Shown here: one piece after another, positions 36,356 through 45,705 of the stretch
Layout: every line of letters starts with the position of its first letter
How positions within the stretch are numbered: the stretch's first letter is position 1
Source: Mycolicibacter minnesotensis
GTDB lineage: Bacteria; Actinomycetota; Actinomycetes; Mycobacteriales; Mycobacteriaceae
DNA: 64,000 bases
Reading direction: 5' to 3'
Assembly: GCF_010731755.1 (NCBI RefSeq)
Contig: NZ_AP022589.1
Span: forward strand, 124,001 to 188,000
Position numbers and translations under genes: made by a program
Notes under the pieces: model-generated
The model's database searches: none
The model's input: the letters and a program-made list of their open reading frames with translations, nothing else
Told to the model about the DNA's origin: nothing

Positions 36356-36820
36356 TCAACCGGAGCTGGGTACCTCGCGGTGCTCGCGCAGCGCCTCGAT
36401 CTCACGCTCAAAGTCGGCCGCCGAGGAAAATGACCGATAGACCGAAGCGAACCGCAGATAGGCCACCTCGTCGAGTTCGCGCAGCGGGCCGAGAATGGCC
36501 AGCCCAACCTCATGGCTAGGGATCTCCGGGGAACCCGCGGCCCGCACCGCGTCTTCCACCTGCTGCGCCAGCAGGTTCAGTGCATCATCGTCGACTTGGC
36601 GGCCCTGGCACGCCCGGCGCACCCCACTGACGACCTTCTCACGGCTGAACGGCTCTGTGACGCCGCTGCGCTTGACCACCGCCAATACCGCGGTCTCCAC
36701 GGTGGAGAATCGACGGCCGCATTCGGGACACGATCGACGGCGCCGGATGGCCTGGCCTTCATCGGTCTCGCGGGAATCGACCACCCGGGAGTCCGGATGG
36801 CGACAAAACGGGCAGTGCAT
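36356..36820 (-). CDS. nrdR: transcriptional repressor NrdR
   Basis: NrdR represses ribonucleotide reductase genes in response to bound ATP or dATP. The 154-residue protein has an N-terminal zinc ribbon (CPFC at residues 3-6 and CPEC at about 31-34) and an ATP-cone domain (about residues 46-136). The ATG at 36820 is certain because the zinc ribbon begins at residue 2. Upstream is the divergent-region chiZ-like gene on the same strand. Confidence 0.95.
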   Translation of the reverse strand: MHCPFCRHPDSRVVDSRETDEGQAIRRRRSCPECGRRFSTVETAVLAVVKRSGVTEPFSREKVVSGVRRACQGRQVDDDALNLLAQQVEDAVRAAGSPEIPSHEVGLAILGPLRELDEVAYLRFASVYRSFSSAADFEREIEALREHREVPSSG

Positions 36821-36965
36821 TGCCGCTCCTTCGCCGTGCCGGGAACCCGGAGCCTCAGACAGCTGAGGAACCGCGGCCCGCTGGGACATCTGCGAGCCTA
36901 CCTGTGTGCGCCCAAGCCAACGCCCCGCAGTGGCAGCAGACGACGGTAGAGCCGACACCGCGCCC

Positions 36966-37466
36966 TCACCCCAACGGCGCGATCAGCGTCTGGCCGGCGT
37001 CCAGAGCGACCGACTCCAGGCCGTTGAGCTCACGAATGCGTTCGATCACCCGGCCGGAGGGCGCGCCAGGTGCGACCCGGGCCGCCAGGTGCGCCAGGTT
37101 CTCGCCACTTTGGACGCGCACCACGCCGAGCTGGTCGGGCACCGCAGCCCCGGCATCGGCCGCCGCCGCACCGAACTGGGCGATCAGCCCCAGCCACACG
37201 GTGATAGCGGCGGCGATCAAGGCCAGGACCACCGTGGTTGCCGGCGTGATGGCCTGGACCGGCCGTGGCCGGTGCGGCGTCCGCGACATCACCACGGCAT
37301 GCCCGCGGTGGCGCAGCGGGGCGCCGCCGGGCCGCGGTCGGACCAGCCGTGCCGGACGAGTGCGGACAGGATATGCGCGACCCGACGTCCGGGGACCGCG
37401 GTGCATCCGCGGCTGACCCTGCCCGGCCGGCTCGAACGTAGGAGCCATCGTGTCGATGAGCATCAT
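36966..37466 (-). CDS. chiZ: LysM-like, SOS-associated membrane protein (ChiZ/Rv2719c-like)
   Basis: A 166-residue protein with a basic, Pro/Arg-rich cytoplasmic N terminus (about 1-70), one membrane segment (about 76-96) and an external LysM-like domain ([16 protein letters not shown]...[10 protein letters not shown]) that binds peptidoglycan. The M. tuberculosis homologue is DNA-damage-induced and slows division, affecting FtsI/FtsQ. ATG at 37466 with GAGGGAGAA upstream. It is divergent from lexA and shares a cluster of LexA-box-like sites with it. Confidence 0.82.
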   Translation of the reverse strand: MMLIDTMAPTFEPAGQGQPRMHRGPRTSGRAYPVRTRPARLVRPRPGGAPLRHRGHAVVMSRTPHRPRPVQAITPATTVVLALIAAAITVWLGLIAQFGAAAADAGAAVPDQLGVVRVQSGENLAHLAARVAPGAPSGRVIERIRELNGLESVALDAGQTLIAPLG

Positions 37467-37502
37467 GTGCGGTTCTCCCTCACTCGGCGTCGGCGACCCT
37501 GT

Positions 37503-37646
37503 TCGCTCGACTGTTCGAATAGTAATCGATTGTATGTTCGATATCCGAACATGTGATCGATTTGTTGTCGAAAACATTAGCGAAGGGGTACGACAAGCCA
37601 GGATCTCTTCGAACGCCCGCGCGACACACCTCGAACACATGTTTGA
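37503..37646. promoter_or_regulatory. cluster of SOS (LexA) boxes between chiZ-like gene and lexA
   Basis: Scored against the mycobacterial SOS box TCGAAC-N4-GTTCGA (12 fixed positions): 37631-37646 matches 11 of 12 and is the lexA box; 37609-37624, 37545-37560, 37526-37541 and 37503-37518 match 10 of 12 each; 37568-37583 matches 8. Start-to-start distances are 23, 19, 23, 41 and 22 bases, roughly multiples of two helical turns. The left-hand sites would serve the chiZ-like gene, the right-hand ones lexA. Confidence 0.65.
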
Positions 37647-37665
37647 TTAATCGCAGGTATACGAC

Positions 37666-37671
37666 TAGATT
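37666..37671 (+). promoter_or_regulatory. -10 element of probable leaderless lexA transcript
   Basis: TAGATT ends seven bases before the lexA ATG at 37679 and there is no Shine-Dalgarno sequence, so transcription probably starts at the ATG. The 11/12 SOS box then covers about -48 to -33. Confidence 0.5.
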
Positions 37672-37678
37672 CGGGCGC

Positions 37679-38365
37679 ATGAGTGACAGCACCAGTAACG
37701 CGGCGGGCCCGGACTCAGCATTGACCGCGCGGCAGCGCACGATCCTCAACGTCATCCGCGCCTCGGTGAACGAGCGGGGGTACCCGCCGAGCATCCGCGA
37801 GATCGGCGACGCTGTCGGACTGACCTCGACGTCGTCGGTGGCGCACCAACTAAGAACGCTTGAGCGCAAAGGCTTTCTGCGTCGTGACCCCAACCGTCCC
37901 CGCGCCGTCGACGTTCGCAGTCAGGACGATGTGGCCGGAGCCGTGGAGGCCGCTCAACGTACAGAATTCGCCGGGTCGGACGCCCTGCCCGAGCCCACTT
38001 ACGTTCCAGTCCTGGGCCGGATCGCCGCCGGTGGCCCGATCCTGGCCGAAGAGGCCGTCGAAGAGGTATTCCCGCTGCCCCGCGAATTGGTGGGCGAAGG
38101 TGAGCTGTTCCTGCTTAAAGTGGTCGGCGAATCGATGGTGGACGCCGCGATCTGCGATGGCGACTGGGTGGTGGTGCGCCAGCAGAACGTCGCCGACAAC
38201 GGCGACATCGTGGCCGCCATGATCGACGGCGAGGCCACCGTGAAGACCTTCAAGCGCACCGGCGGTCAAGTCTGGCTGATGCCGCACAACCCGATCTTCG
38301 ACCCGATTCCCGGCAACGACGCGGTGGTGCTGGGCAAGGTCGTGACCGTCATCCGCAAGATCTGA
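37679..38365 (+). CDS. lexA: LexA repressor of the SOS response
   Basis: A 228-residue self-cleaving repressor. The N-terminal winged helix-turn-helix (residues 13-75) binds SOS boxes; the C-terminal S24 peptidase domain has the cleavage site A117-G118, catalytic S152 (GESM) and K189 (ATVKTF), the usual 37-residue spacing. RecA filaments trigger cleavage after DNA damage. The frame is open upstream to 37553 but that overlaps the SOS boxes, so the ATG at 37679 is used. It is divergent from the chiZ-like gene. Confidence 0.96.
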   Translation: MSDSTSNAAGPDSALTARQRTILNVIRASVNERGYPPSIREIGDAVGLTSTSSVAHQLRTLERKGFLRRDPNRPRAVDVRSQDDVAGAVEAAQRTEFAGSDALPEPTYVPVLGRIAAGGPILAEEAVEEVFPLPRELVGEGELFLLKVVGESMVDAAICDGDWVVVRQQNVADNGDIVAAMIDGEATVKTFKRTGGQVWLMPHNPIFDPIPGNDAVVLGKVVTVIRKI

Positions 38366-38399
38366 CCGGTCACGCCCCGCCCGGCGTCGAGCAGCGCGC

Positions 38400-40364
38400 T
38401 CAGCCGGCCCGGGTGAATCCGTTGAGCCGCGCTGCATCCTCGGTGGCGAACCAGATCTCGGCGAGAGTGTCGTCGTACAAAGCGTTCTGCGGGGTGTAGT
38501 AAAGACCCGAGCCGATGTTCGCCTTGATCGGATAGCCGGTGGGCTGTTGGTAGGGATCATCCAGCGGCAGATGCATCACCGGATGGATCGATTCGTCGAG
38601 ACCGAACGTTCGAGTCTCCGTGCTGCCACCGAACCTGCGCGGGGCAGCGACAGAACCGAAGGAACGCGGGTCAGCCCCGCCGCCCCCGTGCCCGACGGCG
38701 TGCCGACCGGTTCCGAAATCTTCCTCGGTCACCACCCGGGTGGGTGCGGTGTCGGTGTCGTCCTCGTCGTCGAGGTCAGCCTCGGTCTCGTGCTCGCCGT
38801 AGTGCAGCCACGGCGCATCCGGGATCGAGGAGACCGGCAACTCGGGCTCGGGAACGTACTGAGGTGCGCCATAGCGGCTCGGCAGCCGGACGGTGCCCTC
38901 GTGCTCGCGGTGGTCTTCTCTGCGGTCGTGATGAGCCCACTGCTCCTCATCCTCGTCATAGTCGTCGGCGACCGGCGCGGGCACGGCGACCGGCGCACCC
39001 TGCAGTACCGGGGCAGGTCGACGCCGCTGCCACCACATCGCCGCGCCGGCAAATGCACCCAGCACCGCGAGCACCACCACGGGAATCAGTACCCAGGACC
39101 AATTCCAGTGCGACTCTTTGGCTGCGCCGCCTGCGGTGGACTTGCTGCCGTCCGGCAGATTCTTACCGGGAATCTGCAGTCCCGACAACGATTGCGCCAG
39201 CTCGGCCGGTTCGGTGCTGTATGTGTTGGTGGCCTGGTTCCATGCGATCAAGCCGCCGGTGAACTTCTGCGACACCACGTCACCTTCGACGGTTTCGTCG
39301 CCCACCGGGGCACCGAGCTTTCCGGTGGCCCCTTCGAGCTTGTCCCAGGCCTCCTTCATCGCGCCGCGCACCACGTAGGCACCGTTGTCGGGGCTGAAGA
39401 AGATCACCGGCTCGTCCTCAGCGGCGAACGCGTTGAACCTGCTGCCACTGAGCGCACCGTCTGCCGTGCTCGTGATCGGGAAACCCAGGTCACTACCGGC
39501 GGGCCCACCCAGCGACTCGTACTTGGCCAACACGTCGCCGTCGACGACATTAGCTCCGGTCACCGGGCTGAAGTAGACCTTGCCGTGGGCGAAGTCTTGT
39601 CCCACGCCGCCGTTCTCACCGATCGTGTACTGGTCGCCCTGCTTGGCTCCCAGCGCTCCCGCCGGGCCGCCGGCGGTGCGCCAGGCCTGATCGATGGCCG
39701 CGATCGGGTCCGCCTGCGCCGCCACGTCGGCCAGCTGCGCCGCCAACTCCGGCGGAATCGTGGTGAAGGTGCCGGTCGCACTGTCGAACGACAGCACACC
39801 GCCGCTGAATTTCTGCGTGACGACGGCACCGTCGTAGTTCTCGTCCTCGACTGGGACGCCCAGCGCACCAGTGGAACTGCCGAGCTTGTCCCAGCCGGCG
39901 TTGATCGGCCCGCGCACCACATGGGCACCGTGCTCAGGCGTCCAGAAGATCACCGGGTTGTCGGCGCCGGCCAAGATGGCCACCCGACTGTCGGGGACCA
40001 GCCCGGGCACTTCGTCACTGCTGGGGAATCCGAGGCCGTTGTCCGCCGCACCCCCCAGCGCCTCGTACTTGTCCAGGATCGCACCGTAGAGGGCCCTGGC
40101 TCCGGTCTCCGGGGTGAAAAAGACGGTGCCACCGGCAAAGTCCTGCGCGAATCCCACGCCGGCCGGGTGCACGTCCCCCTTGGGAGCGCCCAACGGCGAT
40201 CCGTCACCGCCGGCAGCCTGCCACGCCGCCGTGATGGCGTCGTGGGCATCGCTGTCCGGCGTCGCCGCGGCGGTCTGCACCGACAAGAGCACGGTGACCG
40301 TCGCCGCGAGGCCGAGCGCCATGCGCACCGCCGTCTTGCCGAACCGATCTTTCCGACTAGTCAC
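38400..40364 (-). CDS. LGFP-repeat exported membrane protein with C-terminal sunset-like domain (Rv2721c-like)
   Basis: A 654-residue envelope protein. A signal peptide (about residues 1-34, cleaved near TAAA) leads to an outer region of two similar halves, each with LGFP-type repeats (LGAPKGD, LGFPSSDE, LGVPVEDE; then LGAKQGD, LGFPITS, LGAPVGDE), which in other actinobacteria bind arabinogalactan. One membrane helix at 424-445 is followed by an acidic, disordered cytoplasmic tail and a conserved C-terminal motif (611-654, YPIKANIGSG...YDDTLAEIWFATEDAARLNGF) like the actinobacterial sunset domain. GTG start with GGGAGGG upstream. It ends 34 bp from lexA, tail to tail. Confidence 0.82.
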   Translation of the reverse strand: MTSRKDRFGKTAVRMALGLAATVTVLLSVQTAAATPDSDAHDAITAAWQAAGGDGSPLGAPKGDVHPAGVGFAQDFAGGTVFFTPETGARALYGAILDKYEALGGAADNGLGFPSSDEVPGLVPDSRVAILAGADNPVIFWTPEHGAHVVRGPINAGWDKLGSSTGALGVPVEDENYDGAVVTQKFSGGVLSFDSATGTFTTIPPELAAQLADVAAQADPIAAIDQAWRTAGGPAGALGAKQGDQYTIGENGGVGQDFAHGKVYFSPVTGANVVDGDVLAKYESLGGPAGSDLGFPITSTADGALSGSRFNAFAAEDEPVIFFSPDNGAYVVRGAMKEAWDKLEGATGKLGAPVGDETVEGDVVSQKFTGGLIAWNQATNTYSTEPAELAQSLSGLQIPGKNLPDGSKSTAGGAAKESHWNWSWVLIPVVVLAVLGAFAGAAMWWQRRRPAPVLQGAPVAVPAPVADDYDEDEEQWAHHDRREDHREHEGTVRLPSRYGAPQYVPEPELPVSSIPDAPWLHYGEHETEADLDDEDDTDTAPTRVVTEEDFGTGRHAVGHGGGGADPRSFGSVAAPRRFGGSTETRTFGLDESIHPVMHLPLDDPYQQPTGYPIKANIGSGLYYTPQNALYDDTLAEIWFATEDAARLNGFTRAG

Positions 40365-40510
40365 CAGCCCTCCCAGGCATCGTTAACGACGCAAATGTTT
40401 CCGGCATAGACTTTCCCGCAATCGGCCCAAGTTTCGAAGCCAAGTCACCGATATTGCGGAAACAGATACCCACCCGATGCTGAAATGATGCCAAAGTCGC
40501 TGCGCAAATC

Positions 40511-40569
40511 AAAACAAGGGGCACTACCAAACGTGCTGGTAGCGCCCCTTGCAGCACCCCGTGGGGTGC
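40511..40569 (-). terminator. intrinsic terminator of fadE20, with a second palindrome
   Basis: CAAGGGGC (40515-40522) and CTACCA (40524-40529) pair with TGGTAG (40537-40542) and GCCCCTTG (40544-40551), a 15-position stem with one mismatch. In fadE20 sense it is followed by GTTTTGATTT, a U-rich tail. Closer to the gene lies the perfect palindrome GCACCCCGTGGGGTGC (40554-40569). Confidence 0.75.
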
Positions 40570-40593
40570 ATTGACTGTGTTCGATTGCCCCGA

Positions 40594-41754
40594 CTAGACG
40601 CCGAGGCTGCGGCCGATGATCTCTTTCATGATCTCGGTCGTGCCGCCGTAAATGGTCTGAACGCGGGCATCCAGATAAGCCCGCGCGACCGGGTATTCGC
40701 GCATGTAACCGTATCCGCCGTGCAGCTGAAGGCAACGGTCGATCAGGTGGACCTGCTTCTCGGTGGAATACCACTTGGCCATCGCGGCCTGCTCCACGGT
40801 GAGCTTCTTGTCCAGGTGCAGCTTCACAAACTCATCGACCATCATCCGCACCACGGTGGCCTCAGTGGCCAACTCGGCCAACAGGAACCGGCTGTTCTGG
40901 AAGCTGCCGATCGGCTTGCCGAAGGCCTTGCGTTCCTTGGTGTACTGAATGGTCTGCTCCAGAACCGCCTCCATCGCCCCGGCGGCCATGATCGCGATCG
41001 AGATGCGCTCCTGCGGCAGATTCTGCATCAGGTAGATGAAGCCCTTGCCCTCCTCGCCGAGCAGGTTCTCCACCGGGACATGCACGTCGGTGAAGGACAG
41101 CTCCGCAGTGTCCTGGGCGTCCAAACCGATCTTGTCCAAGTGGCGGCCGCGCTCGAAGCCCTCCATGCCACGCTCCACGACCAGCAGGCTGAAGCCCTGC
41201 GCACCCTTCTCCGGGTCGGTCTGGGCCACGACGATCACCAGATCGGAGTGAATACCGTTGGTGATGAAGGTCTTCGACCCGTTGAGCACGTAGTGGTCGC
41301 CCTGCTTGACCGCGCGGGTCTTGATGCCCTGCAGGTCGCTGCCAGTGCCCGGTTCGGTCATCGCGATCGCGGTGATCAACTCGCCGGTGCAGAACTTGGG
41401 CAGCCAGCGCTGCTTCTGCTCCTCGTTGCACAGTTCCAGCAGGTACGGCGCGCAGACGTCGTTGTGCAGGCTGAATCCCAGCCCGCTGTAGCGGCCCGCA
41501 GTGACTTCCTCGGTGATGATCGTGTTGTACCGGAAGTCGGGGTCGCCACCGCCGCCGTATTCCTCGGGTACCGCCATGCCCAAGAAGCCCTGTTTGCCGG
41601 CCTCGAGCCATACGGAGCGGTCCACGATCTTCGCCTTGTCCCACTCCTCCTGGTGAGGAGCGGCATGGCGATCCAGGAAGGCCCGGAAGGACTCCCGAAA
41701 CAGATCGTGCTCGGGCTCGAACAGGGTTCGCTGGTATTTGACTGCGGCACTCAT
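40594..41754 (-). CDS. fadE20: acyl-CoA dehydrogenase FadE20
   Basis: An FAD-dependent acyl-CoA dehydrogenase of 386 residues for the first step of fatty-acid beta-oxidation. The family signatures are present: AIAMTEPGTGSDLQGIKT near residue 130 and the C-terminal QLHGGYGYMREYPVAR; the catalytic base is the glutamate in IYGGTTEIMK near residue 372. ATG with GGAGG eight bases upstream. A strong intrinsic terminator follows it. The long open frame upstream overlaps the helicase and is not used. Confidence 0.94.
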   Translation of the reverse strand: MSAAVKYQRTLFEPEHDLFRESFRAFLDRHAAPHQEEWDKAKIVDRSVWLEAGKQGFLGMAVPEEYGGGGDPDFRYNTIITEEVTAGRYSGLGFSLHNDVCAPYLLELCNEEQKQRWLPKFCTGELITAIAMTEPGTGSDLQGIKTRAVKQGDHYVLNGSKTFITNGIHSDLVIVVAQTDPEKGAQGFSLLVVERGMEGFERGRHLDKIGLDAQDTAELSFTDVHVPVENLLGEEGKGFIYLMQNLPQERISIAIMAAGAMEAVLEQTIQYTKERKAFGKPIGSFQNSRFLLAELATEATVVRMMVDEFVKLHLDKKLTVEQAAMAKWYSTEKQVHLIDRCLQLHGGYGYMREYPVARAYLDARVQTIYGGTTEIMKEIIGRSLGV

Positions 41755-41836
41755 TGCCTGGACCTCCGGTCGACGGATCTTTCCGACGAGAATAGACCAA
41801 CCGGATGGTTGGGCGGCGCGGTGGTGCGCCTCAGCC

Positions 41837-43189
41837 CTAGCGCGCAGCCTCCGTGTGGCGCCGGGGCCCGGAACCGCCACGCTGCCGACGTCGGGCGTCG
41901 CCCTGCGCGGCAGGCTGCTGGGCACCGCCGGCCCCACGACGGCGACGCGGGCGGCCTGGCTGCCCCGGCGAGCTCTTGGCGCGAGTCGGCGGGGCAACCG
42001 TGGGAGCCACCGGGGCCGTCCGCAACGGAGCCACCTCCCCCACCAGCTCAAGCACCGATGCCGAGTCGGCACCCACCTGCTGCGGGGCAACGGTGATACC
42101 CGCGCGGCGCAACAGCACCTGGGTCTCTCGGCGCTGCTCGGGCAGAACGACGGTGACGACGTCTCCGGCGCTGCCCGCACGTGCCGTACGCCCCGAACGG
42201 TGCAGGTACGCCTTGTGTTCGGCAGGCGGGTCCACGTGCACCACGAGTTCCACCTCGTCGACGTGAACACCACGCGCCGCGATGTCGGTGGCGACCAGCA
42301 CCCGCACATCCCCGCCGGAGAACGCCGCGAGGTTGCGCTCGCGGGCCGGCTGCGACAGGTTGCCATGCAGATCGACTGACGGGACACCGGACTCGGTGAG
42401 TTGGCGTGCCAGCTTGCGCGCCTGGTGCTTGGTGCGCAAGAACAGGATTCGTCGCCCGGTGCCCGATGCCAAAAGCTGCACCAAGTCCTTCTTGTCCTGA
42501 AGACCCGAGACGTGGAACACGTGGTGGGTCATGGCCGGAGGAGGTGCGTCGAGTTCATCGACAGAGTGCGACACCGGATTCCGCAGGAATCGCTTGACGA
42601 GCTTGTCGACTCCGTTGTCCAGGGTTGCCGAAAACAGTAGCCGCTGGCCGGTTTCGGCTGTTGCAGCCAGGATCCGGGTAACACCCGGCAGGAACCCGAG
42701 ATCTGCCATGTGGTCGGCTTCGTCCAGCACGCTGATGCGCACCGCGTCGAGCGTGATAAGCCGCTGCTTCATCAGATCCTCGAGCCGGCCCGGGCAGGCC
42801 ACCACGATGTCGGCACCTGCGTTGAGCGCCGCGACCTGACGGTTCTGCGACACCCCGCCGAAGATGGTGGTCACCTTCAGACCGCTGGCCTGTGCCAGCG
42901 GCTCGAGTGTGGCGGCGATCTGGGTCGCCAGCTCCCGAGTAGGGGCCAGTACCAGGCCAGTCGGCCTTGCAGGACGGCGCTTTTCACCGGTCAAGCGAAC
43001 AACCAGCGGCAAGGAGAAGGCCAGGGTCTTGCCGCTGCCGGTCTTGCCTCGGCCGAGCACATCACGGCCGGCCAGACTGTCCGGCAGTGTCGCGACCTGA
43101 ATGGGAAAAGCGCTGGCAATGCCTCGGTCAGCGAGGACGTTCACCAGGGCTGCGGGTACGCCGAGTTCGGCGAAAGAATCGGTAGTCAT
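41837..43189 (-). CDS. DEAD-box RNA helicase (RhlE-like)
   Basis: An ATP-dependent RNA helicase of 450 residues. Motifs in order: Q motif (SFAELGV...FPIQ), I (GKTGSGKT), Ia (APTRELA), II (DEADHM), III (SAT), and in the second RecA-like domain VI (HRSGRTARAG). The last 90 residues are a disordered basic tail, typical of RNA-binding extensions. ATG with GGAAAGG six bases upstream. In M. tuberculosis the rhlE-like helicase is elsewhere (Rv3211); here it sits between fadE20 and hflX. It has an unusually long 215-bp gap before hflX. Confidence 0.9.
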   Translation of the reverse strand: MTTDSFAELGVPAALVNVLADRGIASAFPIQVATLPDSLAGRDVLGRGKTGSGKTLAFSLPLVVRLTGEKRRPARPTGLVLAPTRELATQIAATLEPLAQASGLKVTTIFGGVSQNRQVAALNAGADIVVACPGRLEDLMKQRLITLDAVRISVLDEADHMADLGFLPGVTRILAATAETGQRLLFSATLDNGVDKLVKRFLRNPVSHSVDELDAPPPAMTHHVFHVSGLQDKKDLVQLLASGTGRRILFLRTKHQARKLARQLTESGVPSVDLHGNLSQPARERNLAAFSGGDVRVLVATDIAARGVHVDEVELVVHVDPPAEHKAYLHRSGRTARAGSAGDVVTVVLPEQRRETQVLLRRAGITVAPQQVGADSASVLELVGEVAPLRTAPVAPTVAPPTRAKSSPGQPGRPRRRRGAGGAQQPAAQGDARRRQRGGSGPRRHTEAAR

Positions 43190-43270
43190 GACATGCCTTT
43201 CCGGCATCGGCTGTGCCACAGAGGGCCGTCACGACGGCACCGTTTCTGTCTGCGACACAGAGTTGGCGAG

Positions 43271-43286
43271 ATTGCCTGTTGGCAAT
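43271..43286. other. short palindrome in the helicase leader
   Basis: ATTGCC-TGTT-GGCAAT forms a perfect 6-bp stem with a 4-base loop inside the 215-bp region between hflX and the helicase gene. It may be part of a structured 5' leader, as cold-shock helicase genes often have, or an operator. Confidence 0.3.
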
Positions 43287-43404
43287 AGCGATCGCCGCGA
43301 GAAGAGCTTCACACGCCAGCTGAATCGGCACCAAGGGCCGCGACGGCGGTGAGTAAGCGTTCCACGACGCGTGACCCCAGCCTATAGCACCGGTGCGGTT
43401 CTGC

Positions 43405-44826
43405 CTAAAACGCGGCGAATTCGCGCAGGCTGGCCGCTAGTGCCGCGGGAACCCGCGCGCGAATCCGGGTACCACCCTCCCCGTGCTCAGCCTGCTGAAC
43501 ACGCCCCTGTTCATGCACCCTGGCCACCAAATCTCCCCGGCCGTAAGGGATGACGACATCAACCGCGGTGTCGACCGGCGCCACTAGCTCGCTCATCCGC
43601 TGTCGCAACGCATCGATGCCATCACCGGAGTGCGCCGAGACGAATACCGCTTCGGGCAGAGCACGTCGCAACTGAGCCAGTGCCAGATCACCTGCGGCAT
43701 CAATCTTGTTGACCACCAACAGTTCCGGAGCACGCCGACCACTGGGACCGGAATCGTGCTCGGCGATCACTTGCGAGATCACTTCGCGAACGGCACTGAT
43801 CTGAGCAAGGGGAGCCGCGTCGGAGCCGTCGACCACATGGACCAACAGGTCGGCGTCGGCGACCTCCTCCAGCGTGGACCGGAACGCCTCCACCAGCTGT
43901 GTAGGCAGGTGTCGCACAAAACCGACTGTGTCGGTCAACACAAAAGGCCGGTCGTCGTCGAATTGCCCACGCCGGCTAGTGGGTTCCAATGTGGCGAACA
44001 GCGCATCCTGCACCAGCACCCCGGCACCGGTAAGCGCGTTGAGCAGGCTGGATTTGCCGGCATTGGTGTAACCGACGATCGCCACGGAGGCGACATCGCT
44101 GTGTCGGCGGCGGCTGCGCTGAGTGTCGCGCACCTGCTTCATCGCCTTGATCTCGCGGCGCAGCTTGGACATCCGCTCACGGATTCGGCGCCGGTCCGTC
44201 TCGATCTTGGTCTCACCGGGACCGCGGGTCCCCACCCCACCGCCAGCACCCCCGGCTCGTCCGCCGGCCTGGCGCGACATCGACTCTCCCCAGCCGCGCA
44301 GCCGCGGCAGCATGTACTGCATCTGCGCGAGCGCTACCTGGGCCTTGCCTTCGGCACTGGTGGCGTGCTGGGCAAAGATGTCGAGGATCAGGGCGGTGCG
44401 ATCGATGACCTTGACCTTGACCGCCTTTTCCAGCGCGTTCAGTTGCGCAGGAGACAGCTCGCCATCACAGATCACCGTGTCAGCGCCGGTGGCCAGCACC
44501 ATCTCCCGCAGCTCCTGGGCCTTGCCAGAGCCGATATAGGTGGCTGGGTCGGGCCGCTCACGGCGCTGGATCAGGCCCTCAAGCACCTCCGATCCTGCCG
44601 TTTCGGCCAGCGCGGCCAGTTCCACCATGCTGGCGTCGGCCTCAGCGGCGGTGCCGTCGGTCCATACACCGACAAGCACCACCCGCTCCAGGCGCAGCTG
44701 GCGGTATTCGACTTCGGAGATGTCGGCGAGTTCGGTGGACAGCCCGGCCACGCGGCGCAGCGCGGCACGGTCATCGAGGTTCAGCTCACCGGTACTGGGC
44801 TGCTGCCTCGAATCGGGGTAGCTCAC
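43405..44826 (-). CDS. hflX: ribosome-associated GTPase HflX
   Basis: A 473-residue GTPase that splits or rescues stalled 70S ribosomes. An N-terminal HflX domain with a glycine-rich linker ([18 protein letters not shown]) and a coiled coil precede the G domain: G1 [10 protein letters not shown]3 DTVGF, G4 NKID. The GTG at 44826 is chosen because it overlaps the dapF stop (GTGA); a GTG five codons earlier is possible. It ends the miaA-dapF-hflX run. Confidence 0.93.
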   Translation of the reverse strand: MSYPDSRQQPSTGELNLDDRAALRRVAGLSTELADISEVEYRQLRLERVVLVGVWTDGTAAEADASMVELAALAETAGSEVLEGLIQRRERPDPATYIGSGKAQELREMVLATGADTVICDGELSPAQLNALEKAVKVKVIDRTALILDIFAQHATSAEGKAQVALAQMQYMLPRLRGWGESMSRQAGGRAGGAGGGVGTRGPGETKIETDRRRIRERMSKLRREIKAMKQVRDTQRSRRRHSDVASVAIVGYTNAGKSSLLNALTGAGVLVQDALFATLEPTSRRGQFDDDRPFVLTDTVGFVRHLPTQLVEAFRSTLEEVADADLLVHVVDGSDAAPLAQISAVREVISQVIAEHDSGPSGRRAPELLVVNKIDAAGDLALAQLRRALPEAVFVSAHSGDGIDALRQRMSELVAPVDTAVDVVIPYGRGDLVARVHEQGRVQQAEHGEGGTRIRARVPAALAASLREFAAF

Positions 44827-45701
44827 TGCGCCGCCCACCACCGCGGCGCGATATCGCCGCGCGCCACCAGCTCCGACGGGCCACGCAGGTAACTGCCCGC
44901 CTCGGTGACGGTGACGAAAACCTGCCCACCGGGGATATCGACCCGCAATGTGCCGGTAGCGACGCCGCTGTGGGCCAGAGCCGCCACTGCGGCCGCCACG
45001 GTGCCGGTGCCGCAGGAACGGGTCTCGCCGACGCCGCGCTCGTGCACCCGCATCGACACGGCACCGTCGTGCACAGCGGTCAGAACCTCTACGTTGACCC
45101 CGTTCGGGAACTGGTCGGTGTCGAAGGACACCGGTGCACCGACGTCCAACGCGGCCAGCTCCGCCCCCGACAGGCCCGGCGCCACACAGGCCAGGTGGGG
45201 ATTGCCGACATCGATGCCCAGACCGGCAAAGCGTCGCCCACCGACCAGGACCTCGAATGCCGGGCCGGAGCTGCCCAGCAGGTTCGGTTTGCCCATATCG
45301 ACGGTGACCTCGGCGTACACGTCATCGGCATGGTGCACGACTACCGGTCGCGGCCCTGCCAGCGAACCCACGATGAACTCATCGGCCGACTCCAGGCCCG
45401 CGGCCCGCAGGTAGTGCGCGAATACCCGGACACCGTTGCCGCACATCTCGGCCACCGAGCCGTCGGCATTGCGGTAGTCCATGAACCAGTCACCGGACGC
45501 CACGCCCTCGGGCAACCGGCCCAGCACGCCGGCGTCGACCGCCGCACCGGCGGTGGTCACCCGGAGCAGACCGTCCGCGCCCAGACCGCGGCGGCGGTCG
45601 CACAACGCGGCCACCGCGGCCGGTGTCAGGGCCAGTGCCGCGTCCAGATCCGGCAACAACACGAAGTCGTTCTGGGTGCCGTGGCCCTTGGCAAAAAGCA
45701 T
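44823..45701 (-). CDS. dapF: diaminopimelate epimerase DapF
   Basis: DapF converts LL- to meso-diaminopimelate, the peptidoglycan cross-linker and lysine precursor. The 292-residue two-lobed protein has both catalytic cysteines, C87 in the EMCGNGVR motif and C230 in the [10 protein letters not shown] motif, and no cofactor site. ATG start. It is four bases downstream of miaA and overlaps hflX by four. Confidence 0.96.
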   Translation of the reverse strand: MLFAKGHGTQNDFVLLPDLDAALALTPAAVAALCDRRRGLGADGLLRVTTAGAAVDAGVLGRLPEGVASGDWFMDYRNADGSVAEMCGNGVRVFAHYLRAAGLESADEFIVGSLAGPRPVVVHHADDVYAEVTVDMGKPNLLGSSGPAFEVLVGGRRFAGLGIDVGNPHLACVAPGLSGAELAALDVGAPVSFDTDQFPNGVNVEVLTAVHDGAVSMRVHERGVGETRSCGTGTVAAAVAALAHSGVATGTLRVDIPGGQVFVTVTEAGSYLRGPSELVARGDIAPRWWAAQ

Positions 45702-45705
45702 GTGC

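Noticed and set aside
37534..37552. The palindrome ATGTTCG-N5-CGAACAT as a separate operator
   Set aside because: Its arms are the inner halves of two neighbouring SOS-box-like sites (37526-37541 and 37545-37560), which explains the symmetry.
38547..40409. A 620-residue forward frame antisense to the LGFP protein
   Set aside because: Arg/His/Gly-rich shadow composition; the reverse gene has signal peptide, repeats and a membrane segment.
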